This document shows positions 27,001 through 41,500 of a DNA stretch of 64,000 nt, one piece after another. Origin of the DNA: Tetrahymena thermophila SB210 (taxonomy: Eukaryota > Ciliophora > Oligohymenophorea > Hymenostomatida > Tetrahymenidae); NCBI RefSeq assembly GCF_000189635.1, contig NW_002476407.1, positions 62,001 through 126,000 on the forward strand, given 5' to 3'. Numbering within the stretch: the stretch's first letter is position 1; each line of letters starts with the position of its first letter. The notes under the pieces are model-generated. The model was not told the origin of the DNA. It ran no database searches and saw only the letters and a program-made list of their open reading frames with translations. A program made the position numbers and the translations under genes.

Positions 27001-30000
27001 TAGTAAATTTCAAAAAATATTTTTAAGAAAGTTAAATTATTTTAAATTTTTTTGAATCTTTTAAATTATTTTAAATTAAAAACTTATCTTATGATAAAAG
27101 GTTTCTTCAAAAAGATTGATAAATCTTGGCTTAATTAGTCAGATAAATTATTCACTTTTTAATTATTGGATAGATGAAATGACTGGATTAACATTTATCA
27201 TTAGTGATTAAATCATTGTTTATAATCCATTATCTTAAGAATATCTCCCACAATTTTCTGTAGATTTCGACCTTTCTTTCGCTTATGTTTCATATTATAT
27301 TCCTCAGTTAGATTTTCTTTTGATAGGATTTTAAGACAACTAAGTAAATTAAGTGTTTGTTTATAAACTAAGCTCTTAAACACTAGTAGCTACTTTGGAT
27401 CACAATATTAATCATTGCTTCTATACCTTTTACTTTTTTTATGACGTCTACTCTAAAAGACTTTTTTCTGGCTGCGCATATCCTGCAAGTGTAATAGTTT
27501 GGGACCTAAATAACTTTAAAATGATTAAGTTACTTGATAGCATACTATAATCATCATTTGTCTGTTCAATTAAATTTTATCCTCAAATAGAAACTATTTT
27601 AATGACTGGTGTAAGTTTGCTTAAATCTTTCATATTTATTAATTTATTTATTTTTGTTTTAGTATAATTGGTGGAGTGTAACTGTAGATTATAATACACT
27701 AGAAAAAAGATGTTAAGTTATGGGTATATTTGGAGATTTTGATTATAGACATAATTTACAAATTTTGTGGGATGTACTTTTTTAAATTTTTAATAAATAA
27801 ATAAAATAATTTTAATTAATTAATTTAAAAGTAAAATGGAGATTTTCGTATTTTTGATATAAATTGTCATTAAATAGCATTTTAGCATGCTCACACTGGG
27901 TGGATTTAATAGCTCTTAATAGACTAAGTAAATATGTATCTGACAACATTAGGGTAATTTATTTGAAAAATTATATCAATCATTAACAATTTATCATTAA
28001 AGTTAAGATTAATATATTAAATTATGGAGCTACTAAAATATTACTTAACCTAAATTAATGTAAATAAATTAATATTATGTACAAAGTAAAATCTCATAAT
28101 ATAATTAAAAAATAGAACTTAACGCTTTTTAACCTATTCCTTAACATATGGTTTGTTAGATTATGATAACAATTTGGTTTTAGCAGTAGATTACTAAGGT
28201 TTTTTATATATATTATCTTATCCTGACTTAAATATTCTCAAAGCAATTCAAGCAAATTTTGGTTAAATAGATTTTATTTCTTTGAATAAACCATTTAATC
28301 TTATAGTTTTAGCTAGTTAAGAAACTAACAGTTTATCATTTTATAATCTTTTTGAGTTAATTGCTCCAAATTAAAATGAATTGTATTTTAGATATGAAGG
28401 TAAGTTATAATGGTTTATTTGATATTTAATAATAAAATTATATATATAATAATAGGTATTTTATCTACTTTAATGACAGACCAAGGAGTAATATTTCACT
28501 AGCTTGGAAATATAGTCTAATTTTGGAATTATTCTATTTAAAAACTAATATATGGGTTTTTTGTAAACAGTTAATTTGAATCTTTAGAGGCAGAAAGTAG
28601 ATTTTTGTCTTTAAGTGGGTATTAAAATTTAGCAGTTCTTTTTACAAGGGATTAAACGATTTTCTTCAATACTATCACTTTAGATATAATTAATGTTCAG
28701 CAATTAAAATGTATGAATAGTATTTAAATCTAAATATTTTTAATTTGCGCCTTAACTAATAAACTTACTGTATTTAGTCTAGATAGCTTTTCTATATATT
28801 AGTAAATTGCACTTAATCCTAACTAAAGCATTATCTAATTGCAGTAAATATTTCAAACTGATTCTTTCTTCGCGACAACTACACAAGGAGAAATCATTTG
28901 TTATTAACTTTAATCAAATTAGATTTTGAGCAAATTTTAAATAAAAATACTAAATCAAGCTATTGTAAATTATTAATAGATCTAACTAAATGAATTTTAC
29001 ATTATTTTAGCCTCTGCTTTTGATGGAAGTTTTGGATGCATTTAAATTTCTATAGATTTAAATAATATCAATAAACTTGATTTTAATCTTCCTGGTAAAA
29101 GTTCTCATGCTCACAAAATTATATATTTTAACAATAATGTAATAACAATCAATTTTTAAACGTTTAATTAATTTATTTATTTTTTAAAAAAATAAGCTTT
29201 TCATAAAAAGGATTTCAGACTACTATTTGGGTGTATATAACATAAACAATCTGAACTAAATTACTTAGATTAAAAGTCCATGTGTGGGTTATACTTATAA
29301 ACTAGATTTTAGTTAAGAGTATGATTTAGTTTTACAGAGCTGTATAGGAAATTATCGAATTAATTAGTTATCTACTTTTTAAGAAATAGTTTATGGTAGG
29401 TTTACGACATAACTTAAATTGACTAAAAAATATACAGACAAATTAAATTAGATCATTTTTATCAATAAAGATTACTTTATCGATGCATACGATCATTCAA
29501 TATTCATTTTTTAGATAGATTATTAATAAAGTAAAATTAATTTAATTGGTAGTTACTAAGGAGATAATCCATTAGGTTCAATAGCAAGCTATAATATAAT
29601 AAAAGATTAAAATAACATATTTATTTAATTGCTGCTATATTCTATTGACAAAATATCTAAAGTTTAACTTCCAATCTAAGGAGACAACAGCTGCAAAGAA
29701 TTATTGTCTTATAACTAATTTTCAGAGGTCTTATTCTCAATACAAGATGTTTATCAGTAAATTTAAAATTATTTTAAAATCGAAGAAATGATATTTACTT
29801 TAACTGTAGATAAATACACTTACTTATAGCCTTTATCTCCTTTTACCTTTTCACAAATAACTAAGTTAAGTATAATGTCTGATCCTGCCTAAAATAATAA
29901 CTAGTCTATTATAGTCAGTTAAGAGCTATTCAGCTCCTTCTAAGGATATGATTATATATCTTTAGAAAACTTTAACATATAATCATCAAAATCTGAATCA

Positions 30001-33000
30001 AATAATTAAAGTTTTAAAATAAATAATTTAAACTCTTTTATTCTCAAGAACATTTAATTTACAAATCAAAGCTTGTTCTAATTTGATATAAGCTTAATAA
30101 ATACCTTAATTTTTGAGAATTTGTAATTTTAAAATATTTAAATGAGTAGTAAAGCATTAGTAAATTTATTTAAATTCTCTTTGATAGATACAATAATAAT
30201 TAATGAAGTAGAAATAATTTAGTGTTCATATAAACAGATTACCCTATTTAATTTTTAAGATGATATTAACAATCAAAAAACCTCTATTTTGTTTTCCGGT
30301 TTGGTAGTAAATAGATCACAGTTTAATTATGACAATACATAATTGATTGCAGCACCCTTATATATATCTAATTATAATAAAGTTGAAATATAAAATTTTG
30401 TTTTAAATTCAAATATTGGAAATGGAATATTTTTCATAGTAAGTAATGTCATTTAGAACATATCTATTAATGGAACAAGTTTGCTTAATAATAAAGATAT
30501 TTTATTTTTATCTTATTCTCATAGCTTATAGTAAACTTAAAACAAAATAATTTTAGTGTAATAAATTACTGAAGATAGTGTTTAGTTAAAAAATCTTATT
30601 CTATCTAATAATTTTTTTAATATTAGCCAACAAAAAACAATTACTTCTATTATAGATATTAAAACTAGTAACTTGACATTACATTAATGCTAAATATAAA
30701 AAAACAATGCATAATAAAATAACTAAATATCAATATTAAGCCTAAGCTAACTTGTATACTTCAATTCATTAGACCTAAACTTTACTAACAATCAAGGATT
30801 TTAAAGCTTATTAACTCTTTCAGATTCATTTAATATAAACTAAATAAGCCAAATGTTTTTATAGAATAATAGTGGAAGCAATTTATTATTGATTGCATAA
30901 TCTAATTTATTTTTTACAGATTCTTCAGTATTATAAAATCTCTCTTACGAATCAAACTAGCAATCATCCGCTATAAGTATTCTTTCTAATTCATCAGTAG
31001 TAATGAGCAATATTTAATTTGAAGACAATATTTCTAGTAAGGGAGGATCTATTTATGTATAAAATAGCGAGCTTATTATAGGGAATAGCTGGTTTTATAA
31101 TGACAAAAGTACATATGGAGGATCTATTTACTCTGAAAATACAATATTAAGTATATCTAATTCTTAATTTAATAATTGTACATCTTCTTTTGGAGGTTGT
31201 ATTTATGCTTATCAAAGTGAATTTAAAGTAGACAGCATTAATTCTAGTTATGCAAAAGCTAGCTAAGATGGAGGGTTTTTATATATCAATAATATAAATA
31301 GGTTTACTTTATCCAATTTGAATATATAATATTGCTCTGCATAGAATGATGGAGGATCAATTTATATTATTAATTCTGGTGGTATTGATTCTTTTATCAC
31401 ATCATCAAACTTTAATAACAACAAAGCACTCGGGTATAATATTTAAAGCATTTTTTTAGATTTTATTTCAAAATAATTATTTTATTAAAAATATATTTTT
31501 AAAACAAATAGAAGTGGAGGAGTATTGCTATTAGATAACTCTGAACTGCTGATAAACTATACTAGCTTTAAATATAATTCAGCTGGTGTAGGTGGTGTTA
31601 TTAGGTATTTAAATTTAAAGCCAAGCTTTTTATTTAATAAATAAAAGAACATGAAAGATTCTTGTAAAACCTATAGTTTTAACTACTGTAAGTAAAACAA
31701 AGCTATTATATTTGGAAATTAAATAGCAAGCTATCCTACATATGCATCAATTTTCCCAAATTACAATTTTAATGTAGATATAAGATAATATCCTAACATT
31801 ACCTTTCATAATTTTAGAAGTGGATTAAATAATTTTGATTTATTTATATAATTTTTAGATGAATTCAAAGATATAGTTTAATAAATAGATTTCTAAAATC
31901 AAAGTAAAATATTTTTTTATTCTTTAAATATATTTTTAATTAATTTTTCTTTAGCCAAAATAGATTAAATTAGCTAAAATTTATTGAATGAAATTAAATA
32001 GTATAGTTGTAAAGTGTATGTTAATCAAAATTTTACAGATTTGCAATCAGAAGTAATAAAATTAGATGGATCAACTTCTGCTGAATACTCTTATTATGGA
32101 TAAAATAAAATTGGTTGCTAAATGAACAATTTTAAAATAACTGGGGTACCTGAAAGTAGTTCTTTTTTGATGCTTTAACTTAATGGGATGAGAATAACTA
32201 ACAGCACTAATTAGTTTGTAGATCTTAATAATGTCTAAATAAAAATAGAGTTTAGATAATGCGAAGTTGGAGAATTTTATACCCAAAATTGTGAAGGATG
32301 CTAGTTATATGAGTGCTCATAATGCTAAAATGGGACTTACTCTTTAATTAAACCTGAAAAAAATAAATAAATTTAATGTAAAGAATGTGATAAGTCTCAA
32401 GTTGAATCATGCTATTTAAGTGAAATTAATTTGAGAGAAAATTATTGGTACAAAAAATTTGAAAAGCAAATTTTATAAATTATTTATTAATTAAATAGGA
32501 GAACAAGCAATTCATCTGATTAAATCTATGCATGCAGTAATACATTTTAGCAATGTAATGGAGATTAGTCAAAAGGTTATTGCAATGTTGGCTATACAGG
32601 AGCTTTATGTTCTGCTTGTGATAATTACGGAGATTTATGGGGAGATAGTTATGGATAAGTAATTTCCTTAGACAGTTAAATACTTCAGTGTGAAAAATGC
32701 TCTGAAATAAGTCAAAATTTTTATAAATAAACTTTTATAATCATTTTAATTTTATTTTATTTAATATTCATGACAATTGAATCATAAAATAATAATTGTA
32801 AGATTTGTTAAATTAACCTCTTACAAAGATTAAATATTTTAAATATGGGAGTCTCTTAATACATATTTTAATCATCAGTTATTCTTAAGATAATTATTAA
32901 TCAATTTTATATATTATCTACTCTTAAATATATAAACATATCAGAGTCCTTTAATACTATGATTTCGATGCCTTCACTAGGTTCATAGCATGCATATATA

Positions 33001-34709
33001 TTTAAATAATCTCTAGACTGTTTATTAGTATAGTTAAATATAAATTTAAAACTACAATACTTAAGATTTATTTACATATCTATTATACTTCCTTTGCTTA
33101 CTCTCGCTTTAATCTATATTTTCATAAAAATTATTTTGGCTCTTTGGATTTATCTTAAACCTGAAAACTATTTTTATGAAGATGCAAAATATAATCATAG
33201 AAATATGGTTATAAGTACTTTGATATTATTCTCTTACATTACAACTTCTAATATATAATAATCTGCTTTAGAATTAATCTTTTGTGAAAGATTTGATAAT
33301 TAATATTTTATGAAAAGTCAAATGAATGAAAAGTGCTACACATAAGAGCATTATTTCTATATTGCATTTCTTATTTCTCCAATTTTAATTTTAGTTTCAG
33401 TAGTTTAACCTGTGATAATTTTGTATATATTATACAAAAATATTAAGAAAGCATCAAATACTAAACAATTTACTGTGATAAGAAGATATGGCTATTACTT
33501 TAAAGAATATAAAAAAACTAGATGGTGGTGGGAAATAATCAGAATTCAATAAAAGTTTATAGTATCTATACTTGGTGCAGTATTTAAAAAAAGCTTTATA
33601 ACTTTAATTTAATCAATATTATTTTGCCAAACAATATATTTATTAATACTGACTTATTTCTAGCCATATGAGGATAGAAAGATCAATAGGTTGGAAAGAA
33701 ATTCTGCTATTTTAACATTATTAATATTTTGGGTAGCTTTACTTAACTAATAAAATTAAGATAATTTTATTTACTAAGTATCTTTAACTTTACTGATGCT
33801 ACTTTTCATAATTTTATTTGGTAATTAATTAATTCATAAAATATTTTTACAATAGAAAAATAGAAAAGAAAATTAGCTTCTAGTTATTTAAAAATAAGTA
33901 CTCGTTTTTAGTATAATTGAGTTACTTTATAAAAATATTATTTTCTTTAATTGAAAAATAATCCGAAAAATCATAAAAATAAGAAATTGCTTATTGCAGC
34001 TTAACTTTTTTTTTATGGACTACTTCTTATTTAATTAAATAAAAAATATTTTTATTTAGTAACTCAATTAAAGATACTTAATTTAAAAAAAAACAACGAG
34101 AAAAATTTTTTTGTATTCTCTCAAGAATAATTAATATTTTATATTAAATATTAGGTTTTTTGGCTTCTAGTTTTTTAGGCGTTTTAATAAAAAGAAATAT
34201 GTATGTGCTATATAACTTCAAATTTTTCTTGTGGTTTTAATAAAAGATTAAAAAATATACGAATAGATAAGATAAATAACCATTTATTGTAAGGTATCTA
34301 AAGAATCACCATTTTGATTTATACAATATACTTTTCAGTGATAGCTAAAACTAATTTAGAGTTTTTAAAAAGTAAGTATTTTATTTTATTTTATTTTTTT
34401 CGTAATTATTTTAAACAATTTTATTTATTGATGTATTTTAAATTTTATTAAAGTTGGAAGAAAGTTAAAAATCTTATTTTAGGTACTACTACTATTCATC
34501 TATTTTAATCATAGATCATTAAGCAAAAGAAATAAAAATATATTTAAAGTAATAGATTTTCTACTTAAATCAGCAATATATTTACTTAAAAGAAATAAAA
34601 CACCATTAATACTAAAGTAGATTCAAACTTTAAATTGTGGTAAAAAATGAAAGATATAAATACATCTGATTCTCCTAAGTAGCAATCTGTATAAGATTCA
34701 ACTTAGTGA
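24095..34709 (+). CDS. Array gene C: giant multi-domain transmembrane surface protein
   Basis: Sixteen exons, 2987 aa: 24095-24562, 24612-25402, 25458-25581, 25931-26392, 26443-26934, 27101-27610, 27663-27773, 27832-27953, 28116-28399, 28456-29138, 29197-31433, 31512-31903, 31955-32447, 32499-33820, 34155-34371, 34454-34709. Architecture matches gene A: signal peptide, long beta-propeller-like ectodomain, GGSIY-type beta-helix repeats in exons 11-12, Cys-rich segment in exon 13 and early exon 14, about eight membrane helices in exons 14-15, Gln/Ser-rich tail in exon 16. I read exons 2, 6, 9, 10, 11 and 14 codon by codon and found no TGA. Fourteen of the sixteen exons equal A in length to the base. 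Exon 6 is two codons shorter (shared with D) and exon 16 three codons longer. Intron 14 is 334 nt, against 202 in A. Biological role unknown. Confidence 0.88.
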
Positions 34710-35309
34710 TAAATTTGATGAGATTTTTTTAGATTCTATTAATAATATTATTGTTATTTAAATAATAAATACTCTCTATTTTATTTATCTCGTTTTTTTT
34801 TTTAAATTAAATTTCTTACTCACTAATTAAATATATTTTTTTATTTAAAGTCAACATTATTTTTATAGTTTTTTATTTTTTTATTAATTTCAAAAAGATT
34901 ATAAACTCAATAATTAAAAAATATTACATAGTTATAAAAATAATTTTTTTAACATCATTAACTAACTTACCGTACCATTTTTCTTCTGATTCTTCATTAC
35001 TTTTCTTAGATTTTATTTATTGTATTTGATTTTTAAATTTATTTAAATTATTATAAACTACATACAAAATACATGAATATATATAAAATACTGATATATA
35101 AATTTATTTAATATTATATTAATTTCTATTAGAAAGATAAATAGTTATAGGTGTAACCTATCACTATTTATCTCTCTATTACATAAAAAAAAATCCGCAA
35201 TTAGCAATAATTCCATTAAAAATAAAATAAAGTAAATAATTTCTTGCATAATAAAAAATTTGATTTAAAATAAAGTAATATCAAATAACTACCATTAATA
35301 GAGGTGAAA
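34710..35309. other. Intergenic region between array genes C and D
   Basis: AT-rich non-coding DNA of about 600 nt. The only structure noticed is the inverted repeat at 35135-35173, listed separately. No gene seen. Confidence 0.5.
35135..35173. repeat. Near-perfect inverted repeat (18-nt arms, 3-nt loop)
   Basis: Left arm AGATAAATAGTTATAGGT at 35135-35152, loop GTA, right arm 35156-35173. The reverse complement of the right arm matches the left at 17 of 18 positions. Imperfect pairing seems to continue outward for several bases. It lies about 430 nt after the stop of gene C and about 335 nt before the ATG of gene D. It could be a hairpin in a UTR, a small foldback element or a protein site. 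I do not see it in the other intergenic gaps. Confidence 0.7.
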
Positions 35310-35507
35310 ATCATTTATTTAAAAAACTCAAATCATTTAAAGTTAATTTAATATTTTCAAATTAACAACTTAGAGTCAATATAATCCTTAAGAGAATAAG
35401 TAGAAAACACATATTTAATTTTTCGATAAAAATAAGAGGTTTTTAAATTATTCAGGGTAATTTATTTAAAAAATACAATTAAATTAACATAAAAATAATT
35501 AAAAAGA
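35310..35507 (+). promoter_or_regulatory. Conserved proximal 5' box of array gene D
   Basis: A more diverged version of the box found before A, B and C: CAAATTAACAACTTAGAGTC, CACATATTTAA, GGTTTTTAAATTATTCAG and TTAACATAAAAATAATTAAA before the ATG. Confidence 0.33.
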
Positions 35508-38500
35508 ATGATAATTCCAATTTCGATTGCTTCTACTTTCTTAATAATAATACTTTAAGCAGTTAAAATTAAAGCTGTAGGATGTCCATTTAGATTAGAT
35601 GGATGCACAAATTAAGACTTAAGGGTAAAACAGATTTTATTACTAAAATCTAATCCTTAAAGTGATTTCTAAGATATCGCAGCTGTAGTTTACGATCCTT
35701 TCACTGTTGGTATTTTTAACTTTGAGATTAATAAATAACTCAAAGTTATTGAGCAGTAGGAAAATGTTGCCTTCTACTAAATTGATAAAGATGACAGGCC
35801 TCAACTATAAGCATCACTTATTCATACTTTAGATGCGAATGGTAGAGTAATAACATGGAATTCAGGTAATGGATTCAAATAAAATGTTGTACAAATACCA
35901 AATATAATTACATTATAACCTAACTCATGCCTCAATTCTGAAGAAATGTTAGTATTGACCTGGGATGACACAAAGGTATAATAAACAAAAATATATTATT
36001 TTAACTATCTTTTTTTTAATTTAGATTTATATTATTGATTTCTCTTAAGATTATAACATTCAGTTCGATAGTTTAAATATTGATACTGCTAATATATTTT
36101 CAAATTGCTTTAATGATAAGATAAATAGAAGATTTTTAATAATGAACCAACAAGGGTAGTTATACTCCTACGACATATAGAAAAGAGTATTTATCCTTTT
36201 ATTTCAAATTAATTAATTTAAGAATTTATAATCTCTTTATAGCACCTAAAATCAAATATCTATTTCTTATAAGTCAAGCTAAGGTTAAAATTTGGTTACA
36301 TCATATAAAAATAATACTATTCAGTTTATGGCTTCGTTTTCATAAATATCAACAAATGTTTTAGTAAGCAAGTAAGAAGATATTTTAATCTTAATAGGAA
36401 ATAACAACTTATTTACAATTTGGGAAATAAAATCACAAAAAATAATTTATAATCCAGATTTTTAAAAAATTTATTGCGACTAGAGAGATTCAAATTATAC
36501 AAAAATTCAAGGAGTTATAAACTTTAAGTTTGGCTCAATAAATGAAAAAGATGAAGTAGCAATAGTTTCTGATTCTTATATTTTTGTGTATTCATTATTA
36601 GAAAAAAAACCAATTCTTTTCAAAAGCTAAAATTTAGGGTTAAATTGGATTTAAGCTTTTGTTGTTTAAAATAGTGTAATCCTTAGCCAAACTTACTCTG
36701 TTTCTAGCATTGATATAAGGACATCAAGAATTAATTATTTAATGAATTACTTTTCAAATGGATAATCTAACTATGATCAACCAATTTAGCTAGAAGTAGA
36801 TAACGAATTGAATAGGTAACTTGTTTTATTAAATTTGTATGGTTTCTAATTATTTTTATTAAAATAAATAGAGTAATATATAGTGATTTCGGAGGAAATT
36901 TGTAAATTTGGTCTTCAATTAATAATCAATAGTTGTAATTTATTAAGGAATATAGTGCACCATTATTTTTCATTATAGATAAATAACTTAACAAGGTAAT
37001 TCAATTTATAAATTTTATTTAGTTTTACAAATATTAAAATTTATTACTTTCATTTCAATATTTAATCAACTTAGTACTAATTTATTTTATATAACACAAT
37101 GATCACTTTTTAAAGTTAAAAAAATAATTTATTGCTAATTTTTAATATTTATAGCACTTCTATGCTATATTTATCTTGATTTTTATTTAGCTAGATTAAT
37201 TAAATAAATTTATTGTAATAAATAAGCCTTGATTTATAATTTTTTAGTTTGAATATGCAATTTCAAATATTAGATTTTATCTTTTAATTTACTTTAATAA
37301 TCTAATTCAAAGTTTATACAAGGATTTAATTCATGAAAATAATATATTCTTTTATTAAATTAATTTATAGATGGTTTTATACACTAATTTTACAATAAAT
37401 GCGATGATTTAAATCTATGATTACCAAGAAGTAAAATTATTAGATACTATACCATTTCCTAACAAAAACAGCTAAGTTAAAGATACATTTTAATTGTATT
37501 AAGACAAAACAAACGGATATCTATTAGGCTTAGATAAAGGAAGTACAAATTATGCCATTTATAGATTTACGAAGGAATCTAATTTTCCTACTCTTTATAA
37601 TTGTACTTTAATTAAAAATGGAATTATTACAAATAATAATATACTCTTCTTAGAAATGTCTAAATAGTTTTTAGTAGAAATAACAAGAGTTTTGTATATG
37701 TTTAGATATTTTCCAGAAAATGGAAATACACTTACCAGTTATATCGTAGCAGGATAAAAAATTTAATTTTCATACTTTTAATATATCAACCCAACTTAAA
37801 CACTAATATGCGTTCAAGATACATCTATATAAGTAGTTTTTAATTTTATTTAAATTTATTTTCAAATAATTTCATAAAAAAGGTTTTTCAGTATATTAGT
37901 GGTCAATTTAATTTATAAAATCAAATAAATTATTATTCAGGACAAAGTAATTCAATTTTCTTAGCAAAAGCATAAAACACTTTGATAATTTAGAGAACAT
38001 CTTAACTTTATTTCAAAAATTTCTTAACATAAAATGATTAAATGATAGATTTTAATAATCTCTAGATACTAAATTATTAATATGACAACTCTAAAGCTCT
38101 CTTCATATGCTTAGATAGTAGCTTTATAATTACTGTAATAGATGTATTTGCAGTAAAATCTTTATATCATATAAAAATAGAAGATAATAAATTAACCGCT
38201 TTCAATATACAACAAGATATTAATTTAGTAATAATTAGTTATTTAAATGGTCAAATCTTAATTTATGATTATTAAGCTAATGCTATTGTTTCGACTTACA
38301 ATAATTATTAATCTTGTTTAATCTTTAAGTTTGATAAATCAAACAATAATTTATTACTTTAATCTTAGCTATAAGTAATTAATTATACTTTTTATTTTTA
38401 TTATCATTTTATCTTTTATTTTTTTATTAATTAAAAAATATTTGTTATAAAAACTGAATATAAAATTTCATTTTAGTAAACTTCAAATAGAATTTTTAAG

Positions 38501-41500
38501 AAATTTAAATTATTTTTAAATCTTTTGTTAATTCCCTTAAATTATTTTAAATTAAAATCTTAATGTCTAATAAAAGATTTCTTCAAAAAGATTGACAAAT
38601 CTTGTTCTAATTAGTTAGATAAATTATTCACTGACAAATTATTGGATAGATGAAATGACTGGAATAACTTTTATTTTAAGTGATTAAATTATTATTTATA
38701 ATCCATTATCTTAAGAATATCTTCCACAATTTTAGGTAGATTTTGACCTCTCTTTAGCCTACATTATACAATATATTCCGTAGTTAGATTACCTTTTGCT
38801 AGGATTTTAAGACAATTAAGTAAATTTAATATTTGTTTATAAACTAAGCTCTTAAAAACTATAAGCTACTTTGGATCACAATATTAAATATTGCTACTAA
38901 GTCTTTTACTTTTTTTATGACAGCTATTCTAACAGACTTTTTTCTGGCTGCGAATATCCAGCAAGTGTAATAGTTTGGGACCTAAATAATTTTTAAATGA
39001 TTAAGCTGCTTGATAGCATACTTTAATCATCGTTTGTTTGCTCAATTGTATTTTATCCTGAAATAAAAACTATTTTGATGACTGGTGTAAATTTTCTTAA
39101 ATCTTTCATATTTATTAAATTTTTTTTGTTTTAGTATAATTGGTGGGGTGTTACTGTAGATTATAATACACTAAAATAAAGATGCTAAGTAATGGGTATA
39201 TATGGAGATTTTGATTATAGTCATAATTTGCAAATCTTATGGGATGTATTTTTTTAATTTTTTATTAATTAAAAAAAATAATGTTAATAAATTAATTTAA
39301 AAGCAAAATGGAGATTTTCGTATTTTTGATGTAAATTGTCGCTAAATAGCATTTTAGCATGCTCATACTGGGTGGATTCAGTAGCTCTTAATAGATGAAG
39401 CAAATATGTATTTGACAACAATAGGGTAATTTATTTAAAAAACTATATCAATAATTAATTAATTATTTATACTTAAAAGTTATGATTAATATGTAAAATT
39501 ATGGAACTACTAAAATATTACTTCACCTATATTAATGTAAATAAATTATTATTTTACTCAAAATAAAATCTCGTTTTATAATTTAAAAATAGATCATAAC
39601 GCTTTTTAACATATTCCCTTACAAGTGGTTTATTAGATTATGATAACAATTTGGTTTTAGTAGTAGATTACTAAGGCTTTATGTATATATTATCTTATCC
39701 TGATTTAAATATTCTCAAAGCAATTTAAGCAATGTTCAGTTAAGTAGATTTTATTTCTTTGAGCAAACAATTTAATCTTATAGTGTTAACTAGTTATGAA
39801 GATAACAGTTTTATATTTTATAATCTTTTTGAATTAATTTCTCCAAATTAAAATGAATTGTATTTTAGATATGAAGGTAAGATTAAGCATTTAATTTGAT
39901 ATTTAATAATAGAATTTTATAACAATAGGCATTTTATCTACTTTAATAACTGATCAAGGAGTAATATTTCATTAACTTGGAAATATAGTCTAATTTTGGA
40001 ATTATTCTACTTAAATGCTTCTATATGGGTTTTTTGTAAACAGTTAATTTGAATCTAATGAGGCAGAAAGTAGATTTTTATCTTTGAGTGGATATTAAAA
40101 CTTAGCAGTTCTTTTTACAAGGGATTAAACGATTTTCTTCAATATAAATACATTAGATATAATTAATGTTCAGCAATTAAAATGTATGAATAGCATTTAA
40201 ATCTAAATATTTTTAATTTGTGCATTAACTAACAAATTTACTGTATTTAGTCTAGATAGCTTTTCTATTTATTAGTAGATTTTACTAGATCCAAACTAAA
40301 GTATTATCTAATTGCAGTAAATATTTTAAACTGGTTCTTTCTTCGCAACAACAACATAAGGAGAAATCATTTGTTTTTCACTTCAATCAAATTAGATTTT
40401 GAGCAAATTTTAAACCAAAATACTAAATCAAGCTATCTCTAATTATTAATTGATCTAATTAAATGAATTTTACATTATATTAGCCTCTGGTTTTGATGGA
40501 AGTTTTGGATACATTTAAATTTCAATAGATTTAAATACTATCAATAAACTTGATTTTAATCTTCCTGGTAAAAGTTCTCATGCTCACAAAATTATATATT
40601 TTAACAATAATGTAATAATAATCAATTTTTAAACATTTAATAAATTTATTAATTTATTTTATAAATTAGCTATTCATAAAAAGGATTTCAGACTATTATT
40701 TGGGTTTATATAGCATAAATAATCTGAACTAAATTACTTAAATTAAAAGTCCATGTGTGGGTTATACGTATAAACTAGATTTCTGTTAAGAGTATGATTT
40801 AATCATACAGAGCTGTGTAGGAAATTATCGAATTAACTCATTATCCACTTTTTAAGATATAGTTTATGGTAGGTTTACAACAAAACTTAAACTAACTTAA
40901 AAATATACAGAGACATTAAATTAAATCATTTTTGTGAATAAAGATTATTTTATAGATGCGTATTATCATTAAATATTCATTTTTTAGATAAATTATAAAT
41001 AAAGTCATATTAGTTTAATTGGTAGTTACTAAGGAGATTATTCGTTAGGTTAAATAGCAAGCTATAATATAATCAAAGATTAAAATAATATATTTATTTA
41101 ACTGGTGCTATATTCTATCAGCAAAATAACTAAAGTTTAACTTCCAATCTAAGGAGACAATAGCTGCAAAGAAATATTATCTTATAACTAAATATCAGAG
41201 GTCTTGCTTTCAATACAAGACGTGTATTAGTAAATTTCAAATTATTTTTAAATTGAAGATATGATATTTACTTTGACTGTAGATAAATAAACTTATTTAT
41301 AACCTTTATCTCCTTTTACCTTTTCATAAATATCTCAATTAAATATAATATCTGATCCTACCTACAATATTAATTAGTCTATTATAGTCAGTTAAGAATT
41401 ATTCAGCTCTTTCTAAGGATATGATTATATATCTTTAGAAAACTTTAACATATAATAATCAAAATCAGTATCAAATAATTAAATTTTTAAAATAAACAAT

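Noticed and set aside
32071..32286. Minus-strand ORF inside array gene C
   Set aside because: Antisense shadow of exon 13; no support of its own.
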